Part shown: one piece after another, positions 8,604-17,441 of the stretch
Layout of the letters: every line of letters begins with the position of its first letter
Numbering within the stretch: position 1 is the stretch's first letter
The notes under the pieces: generated by a model
Seen by the model: the letters and a program-made list of their open reading frames with translations, nothing else
Databases searched by the model: none
Told to the model about the DNA's origin: nothing
DNA from: Mycobacterium stomatepiae
GTDB taxonomy: Bacteria; Actinomycetota; Actinomycetes; Mycobacteriales; Mycobacteriaceae
Assembly (NCBI RefSeq): GCF_010731715.1
Contig: NZ_AP022587.1
Location: 3,038,001-3,102,000 of the forward strand
Length of the DNA stretch: 64,000 bases
Direction of reading: 5' to 3'
Translations under genes and position numbers: made by a program

Positions 8604-10097
8604 CTAGCCGTTCTCGGGGAACCCGAGGTTGATGCCCCCTTGGCTTGGATCCTGCCAACGGCTAGTGATGGCTTTTTGGCGGGTGAAGAATTGCACGCCG
8701 TCCATGCCATGGTCGTGGCTGTCTCCGAAGAGAGAGGCTTTCCAGCCGCCGAAGCTGTAATAAGCCATCGGAACTGGGATCGGCACGTTGATACCGACCA
8801 TGCCGACCTGGACCTCGTTCTGGAAGCGCCGTGCCGCGCCACCGTCGTTGGTGAAGATGGCTGTTCCGTTTCCATAAGGGTTGTTGTTGATTAACGCCAT
8901 GGCCTCGTCGTAGGTCTGCACGCGTACGACGGACAGCACGGGGCCGAAGATCTCGTCGGTGTAGACGCTCATCTCCAGGGTGACGTTGTCCAGCAAGGTC
9001 GGGCCGAGCCAGAACCCGTCCACGCCACCATCAGCGGACACTTTGCGGCCGTCCAGGACAACCTTGGCTCCGGCGGCTTCACCGCTGTCGATATAAGAGG
9101 CGACCTTGTCGCGGTGAGCCCGGGTCACCAGCGGCCCCATGTCGGAATCCATGGTGCCGTCGCCAGTCTTGATGGCCACGGCACGCTCGGCAATCTTGGC
9201 GACGAGATCATCGGCAATCGGACCAACAGCCACCGCCACGGAGATCGCCATGCAACGTTCGCCGGCCGAACCGAACCCGGCGTTGACCATCGCATCAGCT
9301 GCGAGATCAAGGTCAGCATCGGGGAGGATCACGGCATGGTTTTTGGCGCCGCCAAGGGCCTGCACACGCTTGCCGTGAGCGGCACCGGTGGCATACACAT
9401 ACTGAGCAATCGGGGTGGACCCGACGAAGCTGACGGATTGGATCTTGGGGTTGGTCAGCAGTTCGTCAACGACAATCTTGTCGCCGTGTAGAACGTTGAA
9501 AACACCGGGAGGTAGGCCGGCTTCGGCCCACAACGCCGCCAGCCATAGCGAGGCTGAGGGATCCTTTTCGGATGGTTTTAGGACCACCGTATTTCCGGTC
9601 GCGATCGCAACGGGAAAGAACCACATCGGCACCATGGCTGGAAAGTTGAAGGGTGAGATTATGGCGACTGCGCCGAGAGGCTGGCGGACGGAGTAGACGT
9701 CGACGTTTGTCGATGCATTCTCGGTGTATCCCCCCTTGAGTAGATGCGCAATCCCGCAAGCGAATTCGACAACCTCCTGGCCACGCGAGACCTCTCCGAG
9801 GGCATCGGAAAGCACCTTCCCGTGCTCTCTGGTGATGATGCCGGCGAGCTCGCCCTTGCGGTCGTTGAGCAGCTCGCGGAACCTGAACAGAACCTGACAG
9901 CGTTTGGCCAGGGAGGTATCGCGCCAAGCCGGGAATGCCGCCGCGGCCGCATCAATCACCTGCTCCGCATCTTCAACGGTGGCCAAGGCGACCAATCCGG
10001 TCACCTCGCCGGTGGCCGGATTGGTCACCGGCGAGGTGACACGACTGCCACCCGCAAAGGCGGTGTTGTTCAGCCAATGTGTGATGGTTGCGTGCAT
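8604..10097 (-). CDS. mmsA: CoA-acylating methylmalonate/malonate-semialdehyde dehydrogenase
   Basis: A 497-residue dehydrogenase converting methylmalonate semialdehyde to propionyl-CoA, or malonate semialdehyde to acetyl-CoA, with NAD+ and CoA. Nucleophile C282 lies in GSAGERCMAIS. The usual general-base glutamate is replaced: LGGAKNHAVIL instead of ELGGK. This is the family hallmark of a CoA-dependent rather than hydrolytic enzyme. The N-terminus (THWLNNTAFAG) and SPFNFPAMVPMWFFPVAIA are typical MMSDH segments. It sits 147 bases downstream of the first aminotransferase on the same strand, in line with removing the semialdehyde that the transaminases make from beta-alanine or 3-aminoisobutyrate. 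Confidence 0.93.
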   Translation of the reverse strand: MHATITHWLNNTAFAGGSRVTSPVTNPATGEVTGLVALATVEDAEQVIDAAAAAFPAWRDTSLAKRCQVLFRFRELLNDRKGELAGIITREHGKVLSDALGEVSRGQEVVEFACGIAHLLKGGYTENASTNVDVYSVRQPLGAVAIISPFNFPAMVPMWFFPVAIATGNTVVLKPSEKDPSASLWLAALWAEAGLPPGVFNVLHGDKIVVDELLTNPKIQSVSFVGSTPIAQYVYATGAAHGKRVQALGGAKNHAVILPDADLDLAADAMVNAGFGSAGERCMAISVAVAVGPIADDLVAKIAERAVAIKTGDGTMDSDMGPLVTRAHRDKVASYIDSGEAAGAKVVLDGRKVSADGGVDGFWLGPTLLDNVTLEMSVYTDEIFGPVLSVVRVQTYDEAMALINNNPYGNGTAIFTNDGGAARRFQNEVQVGMVGINVPIPVPMAYYSFGGWKASLFGDSHDHGMDGVQFFTRQKAITSRWQDPSQGGINLGFPENG

Positions 10098-10244
10098 TGT
10101 CGGGTTCCTTTCCCCATGATTGCGGCGGAATCTCTTGAACCGTGCTAACCGACGTAAATTATTTGTGTAGCGGGATACGCGTCACAGCCCTGCTGCGGTA
10201 GCCATTCAGGTCCGGCGACTACGAATTACCACAGCGGGTGTTCA

Positions 10245-11633
10245 TCACAGGATGAACGCCTCGGCACGTTTGAGCACATCCCGCACGATGCTCTCCATTT
10301 CATCGAAATGAGTTGGTCCGCAGATCATTGGCGGAGCGAATTGCACCACGGTGTCTCCCCGGTTGTCTGGGCGGCAATAGATGCCGGCTTCTAATAGTTG
10401 AGTACCAAGAAATCCTCGCACCAATCGTTCGGACTCTTCTGCTGTGAACGGCTGGTTAGTGGCTTTATCCTTAACAAGTTCCAAGGCGAAGAAATATCCG
10501 TCGCCGCGTACGCCCCCGACGATATCCAGGTCGAGGAGCCGCTCTAGTGTGGCGCGAAGCGCCACCTCGTTTCTCAACACGTTGGCGTTGAGGCTTTCGC
10601 GCTCCATGATGTCCAAGTTGGCCAACGCGACCGCGGTTGACACTGGGTGGCCGCCGAATGTGTAGCCGTGCGAGAACGCGTTGGTCCCCGTAAGGAACGG
10701 CTCCATGAGGCGATCAGACGCAATCATCGCGCCGAGCGGACTGTAGCCCGAGGTAATGCCTTTGGCACAGGTAATGATGTCGGGTTGGTAGCCATATCGT
10801 TGTGCGCCGAACATGTATCCCAACCGGCCGAATGCACAGATAACCTCGTCGGAAACGAGTAACACGTCGTACTCATCACAGATTTCACGTACCCGTTGGA
10901 AATAGCCCGGCGGCGGCGCGAAACATCCGCCGGAGTTTTGAACCGGCTCCAGGAATACCGCCGCGACGGTCTCTGGGCCTTCAAACTCGATTGTCTCAGC
11001 GATTCGGTCTGCTGCCCACCGCCCGAAAACTTCTGGATCATCCTTATGAATTTCAGCACAGAAAATGTTGGTATTGGGCACTTTGACCGTGGTTGGCACC
11101 AACGGCTCGAACGGCACCCTCATCGATGGGACGCCGGTAATGGACAAAGCACCATGCGTCGTTCCGTGATATGAAATGGAACGACTAATCACTTTATGTT
11201 TAGTGGGCTTGCCCGTTAGCTTGAAATATTGCTTAGCTAACTTCCATCCCGCCTCCACCGCCTCGCCGCCACCAGTTGTGAAGAAGACACGATTGAGGTC
11301 GCCGGGAGCGTGCTCGGCGACACGTTCGGCCAGCTCAATCGCGGTTGGATGGGCATAGCCCCACAAGGGAAAGTAGGCCAGGGCTTTGGTCTGCCGCGCA
11401 GCGACTTCGGCCAGCTCTTCCCGCCCGTGCCCCACCTGCACGACGAACAAGCCGGACAGCGCGTCGAGAAACCTACGCCCGTCGATGTCGAAGATGTAGG
11501 GACCCTCACCCCTGGCGATAATCGGCACATCTTGGTGAGCCAGCGGAGCGTGTCGGGTGAAATGCATCCACAGATGCTCTTTCGCGCTGTGCTGCAACCG
11601 TTCGCGTTCAGCGTTGCTCCTCGTCGTGCTCAT
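10245..11633 (-). CDS. Class III (omega) aminotransferase, copy 1
   Basis: A 462-residue PLP-dependent transaminase of fold type I. Seen: FFTTGGGEAVE (phosphate/cofactor region), SYHGTTHGALS, VFLEPVQNSGG, LLVSDEVICAFGR (PLP-binding Asp), and the Schiff-base lysine in IITCAKGITSGY. Family members move amino groups from omega-amino acids or diamines to pyruvate or 2-oxoglutarate. It is a close paralogue of the gene at 13417-14772. Between the two lies alanine dehydrogenase, suggesting pyruvate as acceptor and alanine as product. The exact donor (beta-alanine, GABA, putrescine) is inferred from context. Confidence 0.88.
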   Translation of the reverse strand: MSTTRSNAERERLQHSAKEHLWMHFTRHAPLAHQDVPIIARGEGPYIFDIDGRRFLDALSGLFVVQVGHGREELAEVAARQTKALAYFPLWGYAHPTAIELAERVAEHAPGDLNRVFFTTGGGEAVEAGWKLAKQYFKLTGKPTKHKVISRSISYHGTTHGALSITGVPSMRVPFEPLVPTTVKVPNTNIFCAEIHKDDPEVFGRWAADRIAETIEFEGPETVAAVFLEPVQNSGGCFAPPPGYFQRVREICDEYDVLLVSDEVICAFGRLGYMFGAQRYGYQPDIITCAKGITSGYSPLGAMIASDRLMEPFLTGTNAFSHGYTFGGHPVSTAVALANLDIMERESLNANVLRNEVALRATLERLLDLDIVGGVRGDGYFFALELVKDKATNQPFTAEESERLVRGFLGTQLLEAGIYCRPDNRGDTVVQFAPPMICGPTHFDEMESIVRDVLKRAEAFIL

Positions 11634-11850
11634 CTGCGCACTCCTTGCTCCCCATCGTCGGATCGGCGACTTATCGAACCTAGTTGTCTTCGTTCACAAT
11701 TCGGGTTGGAACCGAGCCGATCCCTGCTCGATCACTCCTGGCCATATCGCCGATTGTGTTCCGCACGTGCCCATTCTTCGGTTGCTTCCCGCGGCGCACC
11801 AGAAATTCTGTCGGCTATTCGTGCCAGATCCAGACGTTGCTTCTGTGCGT

Positions 11851-12966
11851 CTAACCCAGCTCTGTGGCTGGATCGGTCCACGGGAGACCTAGGTCAGCTC
11901 CTAGTTGTTCTGACAGTAATTTTCCCTCGTGGGTCGACAAACCCTTTGCCAGCGCGGGATCGGACGTGCAGGCCGCCCGCCAGCCCAGGCCGGCCAGTTT
12001 CAGTACGTAAGGCATGGTCGCATTCGTCAGGGCGTAGGTCGACGTCCTCGGTACGGCACCCGGCATATTGGCCACACAGTAAAACACGCTGTCGTGCACC
12101 GTGAATGTCGGATCATCATGTGTGGTCGGCTGGGAGTCCTCGAAGCATCCGCCTTGGTCAATGGCGATATCCACTAGCACTGAGCCCGGCTTCATGCGCG
12201 CGACAAGAGAGTTCGGGATCAGCTTGGGGGCCTTGGCCCCGGGCACCAATACCGCTCCGATGACCAGATCGGCGTCTTTGACCGCAGACTCCAGTTCATA
12301 CGCAGACGAAACGCGTGTTTGAATGCGGCCGCCGAACTCTGCGTCTAGCTCGCGCAACCGGTTGATGTTGATGTCGAAGATCGTCACGTCAGCACCCATC
12401 CCACTGGCAACACGGGCGGCGTTGTAACCGGCTGTCCCGCCACCGACGGCCACAACATCTGCAGGCGCTACGCCCGGAACACCACCCATCAGCACACCGC
12501 GCCCGCCTTGCGTGCGCATCAGATGGTAGGCGCCGGCCTGCGCCGACAGCCGGCCGGCGACTTCGCTCATCGGGGCAAGCAGCGGCAGCGCGCCGTCGTC
12601 GGTCTGCACCGTTTCATAGGCAATGGACGTCGTGCCGGCCGCAAGTAGCGCATCGGTGCACGGTCGCGACGCTGCCAGGTGCAGGTAGGTGAACAACGTC
12701 TGGTTGCGGCGCATGCGGGTGTATTCGGCCTCAATAGGCTCTTTGACCTTGAGCAAGAGGTCAGCCTCAGCCCATACCTGGTCGGCGGTGTCAGCGATTT
12801 CTGCGCCAGCGGCTTTGAAATCCGCATCGGATATCGCGGAGCCTTCGCCAGCTCCCGCCTGGATGACGACGGCGTGTTCACGTCGGGTGAGTTCCGCGAC
12901 CCCGGCTGGGGTGATCGCTACGCGAAACTCATTGTTTTTGATCTCGGCCGGTACACCGACGCGCAT
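11851..12966 (-). CDS. ald: Alanine dehydrogenase
   Basis: A 371-residue NAD-dependent alanine dehydrogenase (alanine to pyruvate plus ammonia). The N-terminus MRVGVPAEIKNNEFRVAITP contains the substrate-binding arginine, followed by VKEPIEAEYTRMR (catalytic lysine) and TYLHLAASRP (catalytic histidine). The Rossmann segment is VAVGGGTAGYNAARVASGMGADVTIF as two adjoining pieces. The C-terminus MPYVLKLAGLGWRAA is standard. A clear AGAGGAGTC ribosome-binding site precedes ATGCGC. Lying between two pyruvate-type transaminases, it would regenerate pyruvate from their alanine product. In M. tuberculosis ald is likewise paired with an Lrp-family regulator. Confidence 0.95.
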   Translation of the reverse strand: MRVGVPAEIKNNEFRVAITPAGVAELTRREHAVVIQAGAGEGSAISDADFKAAGAEIADTADQVWAEADLLLKVKEPIEAEYTRMRRNQTLFTYLHLAASRPCTDALLAAGTTSIAYETVQTDDGALPLLAPMSEVAGRLSAQAGAYHLMRTQGGRGVLMGGVPGVAPADVVAVGGGTAGYNAARVASGMGADVTIFDININRLRELDAEFGGRIQTRVSSAYELESAVKDADLVIGAVLVPGAKAPKLIPNSLVARMKPGSVLVDIAIDQGGCFEDSQPTTHDDPTFTVHDSVFYCVANMPGAVPRTSTYALTNATMPYVLKLAGLGWRAACTSDPALAKGLSTHEGKLLSEQLGADLGLPWTDPATELG

Positions 12967-13416
12967 AGTGACTCCTCTGAAGAAGGTAAGAAAAGGTCGT
13001 CCCTACGACGAAGAGGGCCTGCCCTACTCGCAAGTCCTGTCGCAGAAACTCGAAACATTTATCGACCCAACGGTGTGCGAGACGGAACTCCACGATGAGT
13101 CTTCGGTAACCGGACGCGCCTCCTCTCGTTGCTACATGTTGAGTCAGGGATCTCGAATGCGGTTGCGTTCGTGGCAGATTGGCGCACGATCAACGGGCGG
13201 GGAACGGCCATCGCCGCCCCGGCTGGCCATCATCGAACTGACGGCAAAGATGAAGTCCGTTATCGACCAAGGCGAATGCCTCACTGAAATCAGTTTCAGT
13301 CAATGTTCCTCATTTACAATCTGTTTCGCACCTCAACAATGTCGAACCGCCAAGCGTTCGCCGAGTGCAACTTTGCGCATGATCCCTTATCGGTGCCTCG
13401 CGACGTCAGGCAGTGA
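12967..13416. other. 450-base regulatory spacer upstream of ald
   Basis: No credible gene on either strand; a plus-strand open frame across it runs deep into ald and has no family motif. It holds the ald ribosome-binding site and the dyad at 13283-13300. The right end abuts the stop of aminotransferase copy 2, so it should carry the ald promoter. Confidence 0.6.
13283..13300. promoter_or_regulatory. ACTGAAA-tcag-TTTCAGT dyad, candidate Lrp/AsnC operator
   Basis: A 7-bp perfect inverted repeat with a 4-base spacer, about 320 bases upstream of the ald start. It contains the ATCAGT core also found at 8201-8218 and in the Lrp upstream region. Palindromes of this size are usual Lrp/AsnC half-site pairs. 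Function inferred. Confidence 0.45.
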
Positions 13417-14772
13417 CTACAGCCGAGACCAGGCTTCCGAGAGAACGCCGCGCACAATCTGCGCGATCTGGTCGAATTCCTTTTGGCCGCTGATCAACGG
13501 GGGCGCCAATTGCACTACCGGATCGCCACGATCGTCGGCGCGACAATACAGTCCAGCCTCAAGTAGCGCCCCCGACAAGAAGCCGCGTAGTAGCCGTTCA
13601 CTCTCGTCGGCATTGAAGGTCTCTTTGGTCGCCTTGTCTTTGACCAACTCGATGCCGTAGAAGAATCCCTCGCCGCGTACATCGCCAACGATTGGCAGGT
13701 CAAGCAACCCTTCTAGGGTGGCGCGGAAGGCAGGCGCCATCCTTTTCACGTGATCGTTGAGATCCTCACGCTCGAAGATGTCGAGGTTCGCCAGCGCCAC
13801 CGCGCACGACACTGGATGCCCACCGAATGTGTAGCCGTGCGAAAATGTGGTCTTGCCGTCATTAAAGGGCTCGAATAGCTTGCCCGTGGCGATCATCGCC
13901 CCAATCGGGGAGTAGCCCGACGTCAAGCCTTTGGCGCAGGTGATGATGTCGGGCTCGTAGCCAAACTCGTTGCACGCGAACATCGCTCCTACCCGACCAA
14001 ACGCACAGATCACCTCGTCGGAAACGAGCAGTACGTCGTACTCATCACAGATTTCACGTACCCGCTCGAAATAACCCGGCGGCGGCGGGAAGCATCCGCC
14101 CGCGTTTTGCACAGGCTCCAAAAAGACCGCCGCTACCGAATCAGGCCCTTCGAACTCGATCGCCTCGGCAATCCTGTTGGCCGCCCACAGCCCGAACGCC
14201 TTCACATCGGTGTCAAACGGCGCGGGCGCCCGATAAAAGTTCGTATTCGGGACTCGCACGCCGCCGGGCGTCATCGGTGTATACGGCGCCTGAAACGCGG
14301 GCACACCGGTGATGGCGAGCGCGCCGTGGGGTGTCCCGTGATAGGCGACCGATCGTGAAATCGCTTTGTACTTACCGGGTTTACCGGTCAGCTTGAAGTA
14401 CTGCTTTGCAAGTTTCCAGGCCGACTCGACGGCCTCACCGCCGCCGGTGGTGAAGAACACTCGGTTGTCGTCGCCGGGTGCATAGTGCGCCAGGCGTTCA
14501 GCCAGCTCGACCGCGGTCGGAGTGGCATACGACCACAGTGGGAAGAAAGCAAGTTTCTCCGCCTGCCGCGCGGCGGCCTCGGCGAGTTCGCGACGGCCGT
14601 GACCGGCCTGCACGACAAACAATCCCGACAACCCGTCGAGGTAGCTCTTGCCCCGATCATCCCAGACGGTTACGCCCTCGCCCCGGGTAATGATCGGCGG
14701 TGTGATGCCGGCGCCGTGGCGGGCGAAGTGACCCCACAGATGGTTTGCGCCTTTGGTGGAAGCTTCTGTCAT
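13417..14772 (-). CDS. Class III (omega) aminotransferase, copy 2
   Basis: A 451-residue paralogue of the 10245-11633 enzyme, matching it along nearly its whole length: FFTTGGGEAVES, SRSVAYHGTPHGALAITG, VFLEPVQNAGGCFPPPPGYF, LLVSDEVICAFGRVG, and PLP lysine in IITCAKGLTSGYSP. The main differences are in the N-terminal 30 residues and in the substrate-side loops (RVPNTNFYRAPAPFDTD against KVPNTNIFCAEIHKDD), so the two copies may take different donors. Its ATG overlaps the regulator's stop as ATGA, so it is translationally coupled to the Lrp-type gene. Confidence 0.88.
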   Translation of the reverse strand: MTEASTKGANHLWGHFARHGAGITPPIITRGEGVTVWDDRGKSYLDGLSGLFVVQAGHGRRELAEAAARQAEKLAFFPLWSYATPTAVELAERLAHYAPGDDNRVFFTTGGGEAVESAWKLAKQYFKLTGKPGKYKAISRSVAYHGTPHGALAITGVPAFQAPYTPMTPGGVRVPNTNFYRAPAPFDTDVKAFGLWAANRIAEAIEFEGPDSVAAVFLEPVQNAGGCFPPPPGYFERVREICDEYDVLLVSDEVICAFGRVGAMFACNEFGYEPDIITCAKGLTSGYSPIGAMIATGKLFEPFNDGKTTFSHGYTFGGHPVSCAVALANLDIFEREDLNDHVKRMAPAFRATLEGLLDLPIVGDVRGEGFFYGIELVKDKATKETFNADESERLLRGFLSGALLEAGLYCRADDRGDPVVQLAPPLISGQKEFDQIAQIVRGVLSEAWSRL

Positions 14773-15299
14773 TGTGTTCCCCAGTTATATTGTTGCTTAA
14801 CGAGTTTGAGGTAGACGAAAGTCTCGGTGGAGATGACTCCGGGCAGCGCCCTGATCCTGCTGTTAAGTAGGTTGAGCAGGTCCCCGTCGTCTTTGCAGAC
14901 CACCTCGACGATCAGGTCGAAAGCCCCTGCAGTCAGCACCACGTAATCGATCGTGTCGATAGCCGCGAGTTGATCGGCGAGCTTGCCGGTGTCGCCGGCA
15001 CAGCGGATACCGATCATTGCCTGGCGGGCGAATCCGAGCTGCATTGGGTCCGTGACGGCCACGATCTGAACGACCCGGGAGTCAATCAGCCGTTGTACGC
15101 GCTGACGGACCGCCGCCTCCGACAATCCAACAGCCTTGGCAATCTTGGCGTACGAAGACCGGCCATCTTCTTGCAGGATCTCGATGATCGTTTTGGACAA
15201 CTCATCGAGCATCGCCGCGCCCTGGTTGGGCGCGGCGGGAGCGCAGCGCGGCGCCGGTTCCTCGCCGGCTGGCTCGACGGACTTGCCCGTGGCAGACAT
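14769..15299 (-). CDS. Lrp/AsnC-family transcriptional regulator
   Basis: A 176-residue protein with an N-terminal helix-turn-helix (LDELSKTIIEILQEDGRSSY, then AKIAKAVGLSEAAVRQRVQR) and a C-terminal RAM/ACT ligand domain (FDLIVEVVCKDDGDLLNLLN). Lrp proteins sense amino acids and bind short palindromes as dimers or octamers. I chose MSATGKSVEPAG as the start; a start 11 codons upstream or at MLDELSK (30 codons downstream) is possible, since no good ribosome-binding site settles it. It overlaps the transaminase by ATGA and is divergent from the permease, so it is the likely regulator of the island. Confidence 0.85.
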   Translation of the reverse strand: MSATGKSVEPAGEEPAPRCAPAAPNQGAAMLDELSKTIIEILQEDGRSSYAKIAKAVGLSEAAVRQRVQRLIDSRVVQIVAVTDPMQLGFARQAMIGIRCAGDTGKLADQLAAIDTIDYVVLTAGAFDLIVEVVCKDDGDLLNLLNSRIRALPGVISTETFVYLKLVKQQYNWGTQ

Positions 15300-15345
15300 G
15301 GAGCACATTATGCACTGAATCCATGCCATCAATGCAAGAAAAATA

Positions 15346-15387
15346 CGAAATCAGTCGAATCGTCATGATTCCTGCACGGAATCAGTG
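15346..15387. promoter_or_regulatory. Repeated (g)aATCAGT half-sites upstream of the Lrp-type gene
   Basis: ACGAAATCAGT and ACGGAATCAGT form direct repeats starting 28 bases apart, with a GAATC-gtcat-GATTC dyad between them and an ACTGAAT half-site further in at about 15313. This is a plausible autoregulatory and divergent-promoter operator. Inferred. Confidence 0.4.
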
Positions 15388-15640
15388 GCCAGGCCCATGG
15401 CAGTCGGCTATGTTCGCTTCATGACACCAACCGTGTCGTTGGCAGGGGGTTGATCAACGGTCACGGCGGAGCAGTGGAAACGTGCGGGACGGCGAACGGC
15501 TGTCCGTAGACACCGCTGCTCTGCGCGATGTGTGCGGCGCGGGCGTCGGCATACGGTGCCGCGCGACATGACCGCCGTTGATCGCGAACACCTCGGCTAG
15601 TCGTTTTATCCAGACAGCATGATCGAAGGAGCTCCTGCAA

Positions 15641-15766
15641 ATGGATCCAGGCAATCTTGACAGGTTGTTGTTGTGGTATCAGCACGCTGGCGGAGTGCCT
15701 CCCGACTGGGCGGTCTCAACTCGACTAGCCGATTGTCCTTGCCTGGTATCGATACACCGCGGGTGA
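15641..15766 (+). CDS. Possible 41-residue small protein or leader upstream of the permease
   Basis: ATG with a good AAGGAG ribosome-binding site at the right spacing opens 41 codons (MDPGNLDRLLLWYQHAGGV at the start) and ends 10 bases before the proposed permease start. No family recognised and no membrane segment. The strong ribosome-binding site and position argue for translation, possibly coupling to the permease; equally it may be chance or the remnant of a longer gene. Confidence 0.3.
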   Translation: MDPGNLDRLLLWYQHAGGVPPDWAVSTRLADCPCLVSIHRG

Positions 15767-15776
15767 ACGGCCACTC

Positions 15777-17416
15777 ATGACCGCCACCGAACCAGAGCTC
15801 GTCCAATTAGAGACTTCAACGTCGACTACGCCGCTCAGCAATAGCCCCGCCCCGGGGGAGGTGAAACGGTTGACAAAGGGCTGGCCGCCGGGATGGTGGG
15901 CACGTTCTCTGGTGCGATAATCGGTATCTCCTGCGTCGCACCAGGTTACACGCTGACGGCAAGCATTGGTCTTATCGTCGCCGCCGTCGGACTTAAGATG
16001 CCAGCGGTGTTCATCGGCGGTTTCATCCCGATGCTCCTGACCGCCTTTGCGTACCGCGAGCTCAACTCCGATTCTCCCGACTGTGGAGCATCGTTGACTT
16101 GGTCCACCAAGGCATTTGGTCCCTACGTGGGATGGATGTGCGGTTGGGGAATGGTGATCGCGACGATCATCGTCCTATCGAACACCGCCGCGGTAGCGGT
16201 TCAGTTCTCTTACTTGCTCCTCGCGGGGCTGTTTCATGATCCTGGAATCGCCGCTCTGGCTGCGAACGAATGGATCGACATTGCCACCACCCTGGCGCTA
16301 ATCGTCGTGGTAACCTGGATTTCCAGTCGCGGCATTGAAACCAGCGCGCGGCTCCAGCGGACGCTGGTGTGCTTCCAGATGGTAGTGCTGGTGGGCTTCG
16401 CGATCGCGGCCATCACGGGCGTTAATCCCGATCAAGGCAACGGGTCGACCAACCTCAGCTTTGACCTCGACTGGTTCGACCCATTTACTGGTATTACCAT
16501 GGGCGCGTTTGTAATTGGTGTCACCGGTTCGGTGTTCGCCTTCTGGGGCTGGGACACCTGCCTCACCCTGGGAGAAGAATGCAAAAATCCCGAAAAGGTG
16601 CCGGGGCGAGCCGGAATGTTGTGCGTAATCACGGTCCTGCTTACCTACCTGCTGGTGAGTGTGGCAGTAATGATGTATGCCGGCGTCGGCACCGACCGAT
16701 TAGGGCTGGGAAATCCGGCCAACTCCGACAACGCATTTGGGGCTCTGGCGCGACCGGTGCTCGGCGGCTGGGGCAGCCAGCTACTGTTCTTGGCGATCCT
16801 TGCATCGGCGATGGCCAGCGCGCAGACCACGATCCTGCCTGCCGCGCGATGCATGCTTGCCATGGGCGCCAGCGAGGCTTTTCCCAAACGCTTCGCACGG
16901 ATGAGCCCGCGCTTTAGGGTGCCGGTCTTCAGCACTGTCATGGCTGGCCTCATCACTAGCGCCTTCTATACCACCGTACGATTGTTGTCCGATCGAGTCT
17001 TGCTGGATACTGTTGCCGCTCTTGGCATTCTGGTGTGCTGGTACTACGGAATCACCGCGTTCGCATGTGTGTGGTATTTCCGCAAGGTGCTCTTACACAG
17101 CATCCACAATGTGCTGTTCAAGTTTCTCTTCCCACTGCTGGGCGGAGTCATGCTGGCGCTGGTCTTCGCGATCTCGGAAAGCGAGAGCATGGACCCCAAC
17201 CATGGCAGCGGCGCCTCCATCGGGGGCATCGGACTGGTCTTCTACATGGGTTTTGGCATCTTGTTGCTCGGTTTCGTACTGATGCTTGTGATGCGGATAT
17301 CGCGTCCCAAATTCTTTCGGACGCGGCCACCGACACAGTTCAGGCCAGCCGTGTCCTGCGATGACCTGCGTGTCCCCGCAGTTCACACGGGCGCCTGCCC
17401 GGATACCCGACGTTGA
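15777..17416 (+). CDS. APC-superfamily amino acid/amine permease, probable N-terminal frameshift
   Basis: A transporter of about 545 residues with roughly 12 hydrophobic helices. The family hallmark follows the first helix (GTFSGAIIGISCVAPGYTLTA), and a conserved FAFWGWDTCLTLGEECKNPEK loop lies mid-protein. The main frame has its first ATG at 15893, inside the first helix. The 38 codons upstream in another frame (from ATG 15777, MTATEPELVQLETS...VKRLTKG) give the polar N-terminus expected of this family. One missing base near 15880-15885 would join them. It lies upstream of the aldehyde dehydrogenase and divergent from the regulator. It would import the amine or amino acid that the island degrades. 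Confidence 0.8.
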
Positions 17417-17441
17417 GAACAAACAACTCCAAGAGGTGATC

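Larger units (their letters stand above)
15300..15776. other. Divergent spacer between the Lrp-type gene and the permease
   Basis: The left third carries repeated ATCAGT half-sites. The middle shows open frames on the minus strand with no family motif. The right part contains a possible 41-codon gene at 15641-15766. No longer gene is supported. Confidence 0.5.

Noticed and set aside
12689..13660. 323-codon plus-strand open frame across the ald upstream region
   Set aside because: Half of it is antisense to ald and the end is antisense to the transaminase; no motif and no plausible start.
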